Positions 9,034-17,174 of a DNA stretch of 64,000 nucleotides are shown in pieces. The translations under genes were made by a program, and so were the position numbers. This DNA comes from Clostridium_AD sp050717515 (GTDB lineage: Bacteria > Bacillota > Clostridia > Clostridiales > Clostridiaceae), in assembly GCF_050717515.1 (NCBI RefSeq), contig NZ_JBOITL010000024.1, forward strand, positions 116,211-180,210. The letters are read 5' to 3'. How positions within the stretch are numbered: position 1 is the stretch's first letter; every line of letters starts with the position of its first letter. The notes under the pieces are model-generated. The model was not told where the DNA came from. It saw nothing but the letters and a program-made list of their open reading frames with translations, and made no database searches.

Positions 9034-10494
9034 ATGTTAGAAAAATTAAAAGGTTTAAATTCATATGAGGCATTTAAATATTTCAAAGAGATGAATGAGG
9101 TTCCAAGAGGTTCTGGTAATGAGAAAGCAATAAGCGATTGGTTAGTAAGTTTTGCTAAAAAGCATAAATTAAATGTAATACAAGATAGTGCATTAAATGT
9201 AATAATTAAAAAACCGGCTACAAAAGGCTATGAGAAAGCACCAGTTATAATACTTCAAGGTCATATGGACATGGTTTGTGAAAAAAACACAGGAGTAGTG
9301 CACGATTTTGAAAAAGATCCTATTGAGTTTATTGTAGAAGAAGATTTTTTAAGAGCGAATGGAACTACACTAGGTGCTGATAATGGTATTGCAGTGGCAT
9401 TTGGTCTTGCAGTGCTTGCCTCTACAGATATACCTCATCCACCAATTGAACTGCTAGTAACTACTGAAGAAGAAACAGGTATGGGTGGAGCTCAGGCTAT
9501 AGACCCTAAAAATTTAGATGGAAGAATATTGATAAATATAGATTCAGAAGAAGAAGGCAAGCTTTTAGTAAGTTGTGCAGGTGGAGTAAGAGAAAAAATA
9601 GTGCTTCCAATAATTTGGGAAGAAGCAGATAAAAGTTTTATAAGTTGTGAAATAAAATTAATAGGGTTAAATGGCGGCCACTCTGGAATGGAAATCAATA
9701 AAGAACGAGGGAATGCTGTAAAACTTATGGGACGTTTCTTAATGGATCTAAAATCAGCTATTGATTTCAAAATTAATGCTATAAATGGAGGAGCTAAAAA
9801 TAACGCAATTCCACGTGAAGCTGATGCTATTATATTGTTTAGAGAAAATGATAAAGCAATAGTTATTGAAAAAATAGCACAGTGGAATACTATATTGAAA
9901 AACGAACTAACTGTAACTGACCCAGAAGTTAATTTAGCTATGGAAATATTAGGAGATAAAGTTAAAAGAACTTTTGCAGAGGATACTGCAACAAAAGCAC
10001 TTCAAATACTTTTCTTAATTCCAAATGGAGTTAAAAATATGAGTATGGCAATTGAAGGACTCGTACAAAGTTCAACTAATATAGGAGTTCTTACAACTTC
10101 TGATAAAGAGATAGTATTTGACTCTGCAGTAAGAAGTTCTGTAAGGTCATTAAAGAAGGCAATATGTGATGAAACTATAGTACTTGCAGAAATGACAGGA
10201 GCAACTATAGAATTTCAATCTGATTACCCAGAATGGCAATATAATCCAAAATCTCAGATAAGGACTATACTAGAAAAAGTATATAATGATATAAATGGTA
10301 ACAAGCCTGAAATAGCAGCTATACATGCAGGTCTTGAGTGTGGATTAATTAGTGAAAAATTTGGAGGTAAGATTGATCAAATATCTTTCGGACCTAATAT
10401 ATACGATGTACACACTCCTAAAGAACACCTAAGTATCTCTTCAACAGATAGAATGTGGAGTTTTTTAGTAGCAATACTTGCGGAAATTAAATAA
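9034..10494 (+). CDS. pepD: Aminoacyl-histidine dipeptidase (Xaa-His, M20 family)
   Basis: A 486-residue cytosolic metallopeptidase that cleaves dipeptides such as Xaa-His. Metal-binding motifs of the M20 family are in place: QGHMDMVCE near 80, GADNGIAVA near 118 and TTEEETGMGGA with the catalytic acid near 147; HAGLECG and the C-terminal HTPKEH supply the last ligand. The ATG at 9034 is preferred to that at 9025 because AAAGAAAGG is 9 bp upstream. Length is typical for PepD. It ends in a hairpin and a terminator. Confidence 0.9.
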   Translation: MLEKLKGLNSYEAFKYFKEMNEVPRGSGNEKAISDWLVSFAKKHKLNVIQDSALNVIIKKPATKGYEKAPVIILQGHMDMVCEKNTGVVHDFEKDPIEFIVEEDFLRANGTTLGADNGIAVAFGLAVLASTDIPHPPIELLVTTEEETGMGGAQAIDPKNLDGRILINIDSEEEGKLLVSCAGGVREKIVLPIIWEEADKSFISCEIKLIGLNGGHSGMEINKERGNAVKLMGRFLMDLKSAIDFKINAINGGAKNNAIPREADAIILFRENDKAIVIEKIAQWNTILKNELTVTDPEVNLAMEILGDKVKRTFAEDTATKALQILFLIPNGVKNMSMAIEGLVQSSTNIGVLTTSDKEIVFDSAVRSSVRSLKKAICDETIVLAEMTGATIEFQSDYPEWQYNPKSQIRTILEKVYNDINGNKPEIAAIHAGLECGLISEKFGGKIDQISFGPNIYDVHTPKEHLSISSTDRMWSFLVAILAEIK

Positions 10495-10522
10495 TCAAAA
10501 TCTGCTGTTGTGGATAAACCCG

Positions 10523-10564
10523 CTAAAGTGGGTTAACCAACTATTGTGGGTTAGCCCACTTTAG
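10523..10564. repeat. Imperfect palindrome downstream of pepD
   Basis: CTAAAGTGGGTTAAC at 10523-10537 pairs with GTTAGCCCACTTTAG at 10550-10564 (15-nt arms, one wobble). It has no T-run and stands just before a separate terminator, so it reads as a repeat element rather than as the terminator itself. Confidence 0.55.
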
Positions 10565-10573
10565 TTGATTTAG

Positions 10574-10604
10574 AAAGGCTTCTACTTTTGTAGGAGTCTT
10601 TTTA
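10574..10604 (+). terminator. Terminator after mntP-pepD
   Basis: A 10-11-bp stem (AGGCTTCTAC with GTAGGAGTCT, 4-T loop) runs directly into five T residues. Confidence 0.7.
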
Positions 10605-10692
10605 TAAAATTAAGGGGCCATATTGCGTTAAAAATAAATTTTTGATGCAATATTTAAAGCACCGCTTGTATTGGAGAGCGGATTGAGGTATA

Positions 10693-10720
10693 TTGTAATT
10701 GTTATAATTGTTTTATAATA
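10693..10720 (+). promoter_or_regulatory. Promoter with TTATAA dyad before the Fur-family gene
   Basis: TTGTAA at 10693 and TATAAT at 10714 form a promoter-like pair with a short 15-bp spacer. Two TTATAA units (10702-10707 and 10713-10718) separated by 5 bp overlap it. An AT-rich dyad at a Fur/PerR gene suggests autoregulation, but the spacing differs from the PerR consensus, which has 3 bp between the TTATAA units. Confidence 0.35.
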
Positions 10721-10739
10721 ATGTAGTAAGGTGATGAAA

Positions 10740-11165
10740 ATGAATGTAATTTCATATTTAAAAGACAATAATATTAAGGTTACGCAGCCAAGAAAAAATA
10801 TATTAGAAATTATACTTTCTAGTAAAGAGGCTATAAATGCAAATCTCATATATTCTATACTTACAAAGGACAACATAAAAATAGATTTGTCTACGGTATA
10901 TAGGACCTTGGATTTGCTAGAAAGTAAAAAAATCTTAAATAAATTTGACTTGGGAAACAATATGTATAACTATACCCTAATTACAAATGCTCATAAACAT
11001 ATAATTCAATGTGATTTATGTCATAAGGAAATGGTTATAGATTGCCCAATACCTCAAATTGAAGAACAAATAAAAGCAAAAACAGGAATAACGCTTACAG
11101 AAAGTCATGTTTATTTAAAAGGAATTTGCAGGGAATGCAAAGAATGTGATAAATGTAAAAAATAA
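10740..11165 (+). CDS. Fur-family metal-dependent transcriptional regulator
   Basis: A 141-residue regulator. The winged helix (about 1-80) has the family's TQPRKNIL and DLSTVYRTLDLL. The dimerisation domain has a CxxC pair (QCDLCHKE), a SHVYLKG histidine and a second Cys cluster near the end (CRECKECDKC). Structural zinc is therefore likely. Whether it senses Fe, Zn or peroxide cannot be decided from the residues seen. The ATG at 10740 is chosen because AAGGTGA lies 6 bp before it. It starts a run of three closely spaced genes with the following DUF6762-like and HD-GYP genes. Confidence 0.8.
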   Translation: MNVISYLKDNNIKVTQPRKNILEIILSSKEAINANLIYSILTKDNIKIDLSTVYRTLDLLESKKILNKFDLGNNMYNYTLITNAHKHIIQCDLCHKEMVIDCPIPQIEEQIKAKTGITLTESHVYLKGICRECKECDKCKK

Positions 11166-11180
11166 GAGAGGGTGAGTTTT

Positions 11181-11579
11181 ATGCAATTTTCTTCATTAGT
11201 TTTAATGGAAATAGATAAAGAGACTAATCAATTTGTTAAGGAACTTGGAAGCTATGAAGCTTCTGAAGGTGCGGAGTTTGTTACAAAATTAAATTATTAT
11301 GGAGAACTCGTAAACTTGTTTTTCGATACTCATGATGATGTGGAAGAATGGCAATTTACAGCAATTTATGATTATTTCAATGAAGAAGCCTTTAGGGATA
11401 AAGGATATTCTATTGAGGCTGTGGATGATGAGTATAATCCAGCTTGGGTAGTTAGGTTCAAGTATTCAAAAGATCATATGGTGGTGAATGACGCTATAAT
11501 TGAAATATGTGAATTAATAAAGCAAGAACTCAGGGAAGTTTTTGAAAAAATCAAAGGAAAAAAAGAAGAATATAAATAG
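11181..11579 (+). CDS. Conserved clostridial protein, DUF6762-like
   Basis: A 132-residue acidic soluble protein. It has no signal or membrane segment. The pattern (FSSLVLMEIDKETNQFVKEL, then FFDTHDDVEEWQF) agrees with what I recall of DUF6762, a clostridial family without known function. It lies 15 bp after the Fur-type gene and 15 bp before the HD-GYP gene. The ATG at 11181 follows GAGAGGGTGA. Confidence 0.6.
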   Translation: MQFSSLVLMEIDKETNQFVKELGSYEASEGAEFVTKLNYYGELVNLFFDTHDDVEEWQFTAIYDYFNEEAFRDKGYSIEAVDDEYNPAWVVRFKYSKDHMVVNDAIIEICELIKQELREVFEKIKGKKEEYK

Positions 11580-11594
11580 GATATAGGAGTGGCC

Positions 11595-12653
11595 ATGAAA
11601 CTTGAATTTATTAATAGTGTAAAGGTTGATGAAATTCTAGGGCGGAATATACTTACAAATGACGGAAGTATCCTGCTACGAACAGGAGTTAAGTTGACGC
11701 AGCAATATATCGAAAAACTTAAAGAGTTAGGTGTTTTTTATATATATGTAGAAGATGCAAGGTTAGATGACATATCAATAGAAGATGAAAAATTAAGTAA
11801 TTTAAAAGCAGTAACCATGAAAAATATGTCTAAAATAATGAAAAATGTAACTGGTGGAGATAAAAAAGGCACTAAGGAATCCTTAGCAGTAGTGGAAGAC
11901 TTAGTTAATTATATTATTGAGCTGGGTGATGTAAATAAAAGTTTATTCGACGTTCAAACCTATGACAATTACACCTATCTTCACTCTATAGATACTGGAA
12001 TTATGGCAATTTATCTTGGAATGGCAATGAATCTTAAGGAAAGTGAATTAAAAGAGTTGAGCATAGGAGCAATCCTTCATGACATAGGTAAAACTAAAGT
12101 TCCCAAAGAGATAATAACAAAAACGGGAAAGCTAACAGCTGAAGAGTTTGAAGAAGTTAAGAAGCATCCTACTTATGGAAGGAGTATTTTAAAAAAAAAT
12201 CTTTCTATATCTAGCGAAGTTTTAAAAGCAGTGGAACAGCACCATGAAAGAGTTGATGGAAAGGGATATCCCTTTGGACTTATCAGCAATGAAATTTCTA
12301 AGTATGCAAAAATAATTTGTGTTTGTGACGTTTATGATGCTATAAGTAATGATAGAACTTATAGAGAAAAATTTAATCCTAGTGATGCTTATGAACTAAT
12401 TTTAGCAGGCTGTGGAAATGCTTTTGATGAAGAAATAGTACAAAAGTTCAAAGAAACCTTTTCAGTATTTCCATTAGGTGTTTGTTTAAAGCTATCCAAC
12501 GGAGTTGAAGGGTATGTAATTAGGCAAAATAAAAATTTTCCTGATAGGCCTATAATAAGGGTGCTTTATGAAGCTGAAACTAGGAAACCTATTAAATTTT
12601 ATGAACTAGATTTGCTACTATACCAAAACGTAATAGTGCAGTCAATAATATGA
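11595..12653 (+). CDS. HD-GYP domain protein, probable cyclic-di-GMP phosphodiesterase
   Basis: A 352-residue protein. The N-terminal 120 residues resemble the small domain found before many HD-GYP modules (GRNILTNDGSILLRTGVKLT). The HD-GYP core follows: a HSIDTG element, ILHDIGKTKVP with the HD pair near 161, KKHPTYGR, QHHERVDGKGYPFGL near 217, and a CDVYDAISNDRTYR element. HD-GYP proteins hydrolyse cyclic di-GMP. No membrane segment is present. The ATG at 11595 has GGAG 5-6 bp upstream. A perfect palindrome starts 3 bp after the stop codon. Confidence 0.85.
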   Translation: MKLEFINSVKVDEILGRNILTNDGSILLRTGVKLTQQYIEKLKELGVFYIYVEDARLDDISIEDEKLSNLKAVTMKNMSKIMKNVTGGDKKGTKESLAVVEDLVNYIIELGDVNKSLFDVQTYDNYTYLHSIDTGIMAIYLGMAMNLKESELKELSIGAILHDIGKTKVPKEIITKTGKLTAEEFEEVKKHPTYGRSILKKNLSISSEVLKAVEQHHERVDGKGYPFGLISNEISKYAKIICVCDVYDAISNDRTYREKFNPSDAYELILAGCGNAFDEEIVQKFKETFSVFPLGVCLKLSNGVEGYVIRQNKNFPDRPIIRVLYEAETRKPIKFYELDLLLYQNVIVQSII

Positions 12654-12656
12654 TAC

Positions 12657-12689
12657 GGGTGCCACCCACTTGCCACGTGGGTGGCACCC
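12657..12689. repeat. REP-like palindrome GGGTGCCACCCAC
   Basis: Thirteen-bp perfect arms (12657-12669 and 12677-12689) enclose a 7-nt loop. It is much more GC-rich than the surroundings, lacks a T-run and sits between two genes of the same strand, as intergenic REP elements do. Confidence 0.6.
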
Positions 12690-12703
12690 TATGGGAGTAA
12701 AAT

Positions 12704-13708
12704 ATGAAAGAAAAGAATATAAAAATTGTTATAAAGGGTATTACCCAGCAATATGGGTATTTATTAGAGGACATTAGAAGTGTGGATGGTAAATCTGAGC
12801 TTTGGACAGTGAGCAAAGATATTAATGGGGACTCGTATCGATTAATATTTATTAGCTGTGAAAACTTAGATGGATTAAAACAATATGATATTCCAGAGGA
12901 CAAAAATAATATATATATATTATTCTCTGAGGATGAATTAAGTATGGAAAGTGATACAAAAGCGCTTTCTATACTTAATTTAGCAGAAAAACCTATGATT
13001 AGAGTAGAGCTAAAAGATAAAAAAGTAAACTACTCCGAAAATGTAAATTTACAGGTGGTACAAGAACTAGCCAGCGTCATGAGTAATAACAATTTGCAAA
13101 GCAATAGTGAAAAAATAAGTCTAGCGGATAAACCCTGGATTACTATAGGGATTATAGCTATAAATGTTATAATGTACTTAGTTACAGCTTATTTGAGCTA
13201 TGTTTATGCAAATGGGAGCATAATTGATAGTGATATTAATGTTTTAGTTTTACTTGGTGCTAAGGTTAATGAGTTAATCCAAAAGGGTGAATATTATAGG
13301 TTTGTTTCTTGTATGTTTTTACATGGTGGAATTGTGCATTTAGGTGTGAACATGTATTCACTTTATTCTATGGGGCCAATGATTGAAAAGATTTATGGGA
13401 AGGCAAAGTATATTGCTATTTATTTTATTTCCGGCATATGCGCCTCAATATTTAGTTATATTTTCTCAACAAGTGTTTCCATTGGAGCATCCGGTGCAAT
13501 CTTTGGATTACTAGGGGCAGTACTTGTTTTTGCAATTAAATCTAAAGGTAAAACCGGAAAAGTTTTTATAAGAAGTATTTTATCAGTTATATTTATAAAT
13601 ATATTTATAGGAGTAGCATTGCCAAACATTGATAATTTTGCTCATATAGGTGGACTTATTGGTGGAATGCTTATAGCCTTTTTAGTTAGTTTTAAAGCAG
13701 AAGAGTAA
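12704..13708 (+). CDS. Rhomboid-family intramembrane serine protease
   Basis: A 334-residue protein. The first 145 residues are a soluble cytosolic domain. Six membrane helices follow. The rhomboid features are present: HGGIVHLGVNMYSLYSMG in the second helix region, the catalytic GASGAIFG serine near 265 and the partner histidine in NFAHIGGLIGG near 311. Rhomboids cut membrane proteins within or next to a helix; the substrate here is unknown. GGGAG precedes the ATG. Confidence 0.9.
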   Translation: MKEKNIKIVIKGITQQYGYLLEDIRSVDGKSELWTVSKDINGDSYRLIFISCENLDGLKQYDIPEDKNNIYILFSEDELSMESDTKALSILNLAEKPMIRVELKDKKVNYSENVNLQVVQELASVMSNNNLQSNSEKISLADKPWITIGIIAINVIMYLVTAYLSYVYANGSIIDSDINVLVLLGAKVNELIQKGEYYRFVSCMFLHGGIVHLGVNMYSLYSMGPMIEKIYGKAKYIAIYFISGICASIFSYIFSTSVSIGASGAIFGLLGAVLVFAIKSKGKTGKVFIRSILSVIFINIFIGVALPNIDNFAHIGGLIGGMLIAFLVSFKAEE

Positions 13709-13718
13709 TGAAATAAAA

Positions 13719-13749
13719 AGGCCCTCCAGGGATTTACCTTGGGGGGCCT
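13719..13749. terminator. Terminator between rhomboid and FtsH-like genes
   Basis: A GC-rich stem (AGGCCCTCCAGG with CCTTGGGGGGCCT) lies between two convergent genes; five A residues on its left side give a U-run for the minus-strand transcript. Confidence 0.6.
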
Positions 13750-13757
13750 GAAATAGT

Positions 13758-15521
13758 TTATGCAACATTATTGTTTTTGTCTCCAATAATATTAATTAAA
13801 TCTTCGTAATATATAGTTTCTTTCTGGATTAATAAATCTGTCACAGCCTCTAGTGATTCTTTTCCATCCCTTAGGATATTTTTAACCTCTTCATATAATT
13901 CTGAGATTAAGTTTTTACATTCTGAAAATACTGCTTCTTGATTTGTAAGACCTGAATCACTTAGTTTGTCCATAGTAAGGAGCCCTAGAGCTTCACCCAT
14001 ACCGTATTCTGTTACCATGTTTGTTACAAGCTGGGTACTTCTTTGCAGGTCATTGCAAGCACCTGTGGTTACAGAGTCCTGTCCGAAAATAATCTCTTCA
14101 GCAGCTCTACCACCTAAAAGTACCATTATTTTTTTCTTTAAATGTTCCTTGTTCTGATATAATTTATCTTCAGGAATACTTAAAGTATAACCGCCTGCAC
14201 CTTTGGTAGTTGGAATTATAGTAACTTTAGATACTTTATCCTTTGGTAGCATTTTAAGTGAAATTAAAGCATGTCCTGCTTCGTGGAAGGCAGTGATTTT
14301 TCTGTCTTCAGCTTTAATATAACCCCTATCAACTTTTTCGTAACCCGCTAGCATTATTGAATATGCTTTGTCCAAGTGCTGGTTTTGAATAAATGAAGCA
14401 TTCTCCTTGCAAGCTATAATGGCAGCTTCATTGGTTAAGTTTTCTAGCTTTGCACCTGAAAAATATGAAGTTTTGTGTGCCCATTCACCATAATCTATAT
14501 CCTTAATAGGTTTATTTTTAAGATGAAGTTTTAAAATTTTCTCTCTGGCAGATACATCAGGTAAGGTAACTTCAATATGTCTATCAAAACGGCCAGGCCT
14601 AAGTAGAGCCGGATCTAGCATATCAAGTCTGTTAGTTGCTGCAATTATAACTATGCCCTCTGTTTCATTAAAACCAGACATTTCTGTTAGTAGAGCGTTA
14701 AGGGTCTGATCTTTTTCGTCAGAACCACCACTACCACTTCCATTATCTCTTTTTTTACCAATAGCATCAATCTCATCAATAAATATAACTGCACGGCCGT
14801 GACCTCTTGCTTTTTTAAATAAGCTTCTAATTCTGCCTGCACCTACCCCTACATATATCTGTACGAAATCAGAACCCGAGACTGCATAAAAAGGCACATT
14901 TGCTTCTCCAGCTACAGCTTTTGCAAGTAGGGTTTTGCCGGTTCCTGGATCTCCATATAAAATTATTCCTTTTGGCATTCTAGCGCCATAGGCAGAATAT
15001 TTTTCGGGGTTTTTAAGAAAATCTACTACATCCTGTACACTATCTTTAGCTTCTTCATTGCCTGCTACATTTTCAAAGTTAAAACCTATATCTTCTACTG
15101 CGCTGACATCAAGATTTGTAGCTGAGAACATGCTTTTAGTTTTTATCTTTGAAGATTTGAAGGCCATAATCCCAAGAACTATAAGTGATATAACAAAACC
15201 TGCAATAGAAGCTATTTCAGCAGGATTTGTTAGAGTTTGCTCAGAAACATTTATACCACTTTTTAATAAGTTTTCTTTGAAATTATTTGTTCGTGGGTTA
15301 TCAGTTTGATAAATAGTGCCATCTTTAAGTTTAACTTGAATTTTAGGAGAAGTTGTTACATATACGGTGGAGATATTACTTGAGGTGGTATCTTTAAGAA
15401 AATCAACATATAATTTATCTTTAGATATTTTAAAGGTATTGCTCACGAATATGAGAAATACTAACGAAAAAATTGCAGTGATAGCAGGAAGCAAAATATA
15501 CTTGTTTTTAATTTTATTCAT
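13758..15521 (-). CDS. ftsH: FtsH-type ATP-dependent membrane metalloprotease
   Basis: A 587-residue protein, shorter than the usual 600-650, so perhaps a paralogue of the housekeeping FtsH. Order: membrane helix about 8-27, external region, second helix about 103-120, AAA+ ATPase, M41 protease. Walker A is GDPGTGKT (normally GPPGTGKT), Walker B VIFIDEIDA, the pore loop is IYVGVGAG and the second region of homology includes LLRPGRFDR. The zinc site is HEAGH near 412, with the third ligand in GACNDLQ. It degrades membrane and misfolded proteins. No Shine-Dalgarno lies directly before the ATG; see the leader mini-ORF upstream. An in-frame TAG two codons before the ATG rules out an earlier start. 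Confidence 0.88.
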   Translation of the reverse strand: MNKIKNKYILLPAITAIFSLVFLIFVSNTFKISKDKLYVDFLKDTTSSNISTVYVTTSPKIQVKLKDGTIYQTDNPRTNNFKENLLKSGINVSEQTLTNPAEIASIAGFVISLIVLGIMAFKSSKIKTKSMFSATNLDVSAVEDIGFNFENVAGNEEAKDSVQDVVDFLKNPEKYSAYGARMPKGIILYGDPGTGKTLLAKAVAGEANVPFYAVSGSDFVQIYVGVGAGRIRSLFKKARGHGRAVIFIDEIDAIGKKRDNGSGSGGSDEKDQTLNALLTEMSGFNETEGIVIIAATNRLDMLDPALLRPGRFDRHIEVTLPDVSAREKILKLHLKNKPIKDIDYGEWAHKTSYFSGAKLENLTNEAAIIACKENASFIQNQHLDKAYSIMLAGYEKVDRGYIKAEDRKITAFHEAGHALISLKMLPKDKVSKVTIIPTTKGAGGYTLSIPEDKLYQNKEHLKKKIMVLLGGRAAEEIIFGQDSVTTGACNDLQRSTQLVTNMVTEYGMGEALGLLTMDKLSDSGLTNQEAVFSECKNLISELYEEVKNILRDGKESLEAVTDLLIQKETIYYEDLINIIGDKNNNVA

Positions 15522-15534
15522 AAGCTAGAAGCTA

Positions 15535-15576
15535 TTAAACCACTATATCTTTGATATAGTCGCAAAGTCGCTTCAT
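15535..15576 (-). CDS. Leader mini-ORF upstream of the FtsH-like gene
   Basis: AAAGGATGGTGA is followed at once by an ATG that opens a 13-codon frame (MKRLCDYIKDIVV, then TAA). Its stop is 13 bp before the ftsH start codon, which has no ribosome binding site of its own. Within it, ACTATATC-AAA-GATATAGT forms a perfect 8-bp hairpin, and GAAGC/GCTTC can close an outer stem. Either translational coupling from the mini-ORF or a hairpin that brings the distant Shine-Dalgarno near the ATG would explain the layout. No peptide product is known. Confidence 0.45.
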   Translation of the reverse strand: MKRLCDYIKDIVV

Positions 15577-15818
15577 TCACCATCCTTTCGCATAATATAT
15601 CTTTTATTATTTTTTCGAATTTAAAGGGACATAGTCTATATTAGAATTTTATTAATGTAATAGGGACTACAAGGGCTATTATAATATTTTTATAAAGACT
15701 TGTCCAACGATAATCATAGAATTTGGAAATGTAAATATTGTAAAAATTACAATTGATAAATTCAATATTTGTTGTATACTTTATTTATGATAGATATAGA
15801 ATAAGGAGAATTGATAAA

Positions 15819-16739
15819 ATGGGAAAAAAAGTTTATGCAATAAAAGAAGGCTTTAATTCAAGTACTAATGAAAAAATAGAAAATAAAATAGTCAACACTT
15901 GGGCAGAGTGCTTAAAATATGTAAAAGGCGTAAAAGGCGCTAAATATAAAAGCTTTGAGGATATAAATGAAGCTGAAAAGTTTTTAAATGATGCAGGAAA
16001 CTCACTGAAGAAAGAAGATAACACTTATCCGAAAGATTGCCTTCATGTTTATGTTGATGGTAGCTATAATGCTTCCACCCAGGAGTATTCCTATGGAATG
16101 GTGGTTGTGAAGAATGAGGTAGTTTTACATATAGAGAGTGAATCTTTGATAAGTGGTTCAGAAAAAAATATAAGACAAATAGCAGGGGAACTAGAAGGAG
16201 CAGTAAAAGGGGCTCAGTATGCCCTGTCCATTGGTGAAAAAAAGGTAGTAATATTCCATGATTATGTAGGTATTTGTTATCATGCTACAGGTTTCTGGGT
16301 GCGGCGCGAAGAATCTTCAAAGGAATATTACAAGAAAATGCAAGAGTTCATGAAAAGTGGACTAGAAATTATATTTGTTAAAGTAGATAGTCACACGGGA
16401 GATTTATTTAATGAGCTTGTTGATGAAAAATGTAAAGAAAAATTAGGGATAAATTCAGATAAGACTGTAGAAAAGTGGTTAACAAAAAATATTATAAAAG
16501 TAGCAAGTAAGGTCGTAAAGGAAGAAATTCTTAAAATAGCTGCTGGGGGAGAAAAAAATATAATTGTTATAAATGCTGATTATTATGAAAATAATAAGCA
16601 AGAAATTAAAGCAAATGTGTATGATGAAATTGTTAGTGATTATAACATAAGTCCAGAAGCAACTAAGAGTATAATAAATAATTTTACGGATAAAGAAAAA
16701 ATGGATTTTATTATTTTTTTATTAGAAGGTAATAAATAG
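15819..16739 (+). CDS. RNase HI-family protein with viroplasmin domain
   Basis: A 306-residue protein. Residues 1-60 are a caulimovirus-viroplasmin-type domain (GKKVYAIKEGFN, FEDINEAEKFLND), known in some RNases H to bind RNA/DNA hybrids. The RNase HI fold follows with its acidic residues: VDGSYN near 84, GELEGAV near 127, FHDYVGI near 149 and TGDLFNELVD near 195. Residues 210-306 are an extension without a recognised family. It should remove RNA from hybrids. The ATG has AAGGAGAA 8 bp upstream; the frame is open further up without such a site. Confidence 0.82.
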   Translation: MGKKVYAIKEGFNSSTNEKIENKIVNTWAECLKYVKGVKGAKYKSFEDINEAEKFLNDAGNSLKKEDNTYPKDCLHVYVDGSYNASTQEYSYGMVVVKNEVVLHIESESLISGSEKNIRQIAGELEGAVKGAQYALSIGEKKVVIFHDYVGICYHATGFWVRREESSKEYYKKMQEFMKSGLEIIFVKVDSHTGDLFNELVDEKCKEKLGINSDKTVEKWLTKNIIKVASKVVKEEILKIAAGGEKNIIVINADYYENNKQEIKANVYDEIVSDYNISPEATKSIINNFTDKEKMDFIIFLLEGNK

Positions 16740-16799
16740 ACTAAATATTTGAAAAATGCACATGCTATAAAGAATAAATAAAGAAAGGATGTGTTACTT

Positions 16800-16976
16800 A
16801 TGCGTGGTAAATTTGTATCAACAATTACAACAGGGGCTATAATTGGAGTAGTTGCAGCATCAATGTTAGTTCCTAATATGGATAGAAACACAAAAAGAAG
16901 AGTTAGGAAAACTGGCAAAATGGTAAAAAACATGGCAGAAGATATGTATGATAGCGTGAAGGATTATATATTATAA
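16800..16976 (+). CDS. Small YtxH-like membrane protein
   Basis: A 58-residue protein: a hydrophobic segment at about 8-27, then a basic helix (RNTKRRVRKTGK) and an amphipathic tail. This resembles small YtxH-type stress proteins. The ATG at 16800 is chosen over a GTG at 16791; AAAGAAAGGA lies 10 bp upstream. It follows the RNase H gene by 60 bp and ends at a strong terminator. Confidence 0.65.
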   Translation: MRGKFVSTITTGAIIGVVAASMLVPNMDRNTKRRVRKTGKMVKNMAEDMYDSVKDYIL

Positions 16977-16990
16977 ATATCACTAAAATT

Positions 16991-17036
16991 CTCCAAACCA
17001 TATTATAGAATATGTGGTTTGGAGTTTTTATTTTTA
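16991..17036 (+). terminator. Terminator after the YtxH-like gene
   Basis: CTCCAAACCA (16991-17000) pairs with TGGTTTGGAG (17015-17024), followed by a T-rich run to 17036. Confidence 0.85.
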
Positions 17037-17174
17037 TAACTAAAAATTCCATTTTATTTTCAAATATTTTGCAGTTTAAACGAAAACTATGTTATAATTG
17101 AATTAAAATTGTCTAAGGTTGTTTTAAATATTAATAGTATATATATATTACCATCCAGTAAAGGAAGAGTGATT

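Noticed and set aside
10702..10718. PerR box at the Fur-family gene
   Set aside because: Two TTATAA units are present, but the 5-bp spacing differs from the PerR and Fur consensus; kept only as a weak dyad.
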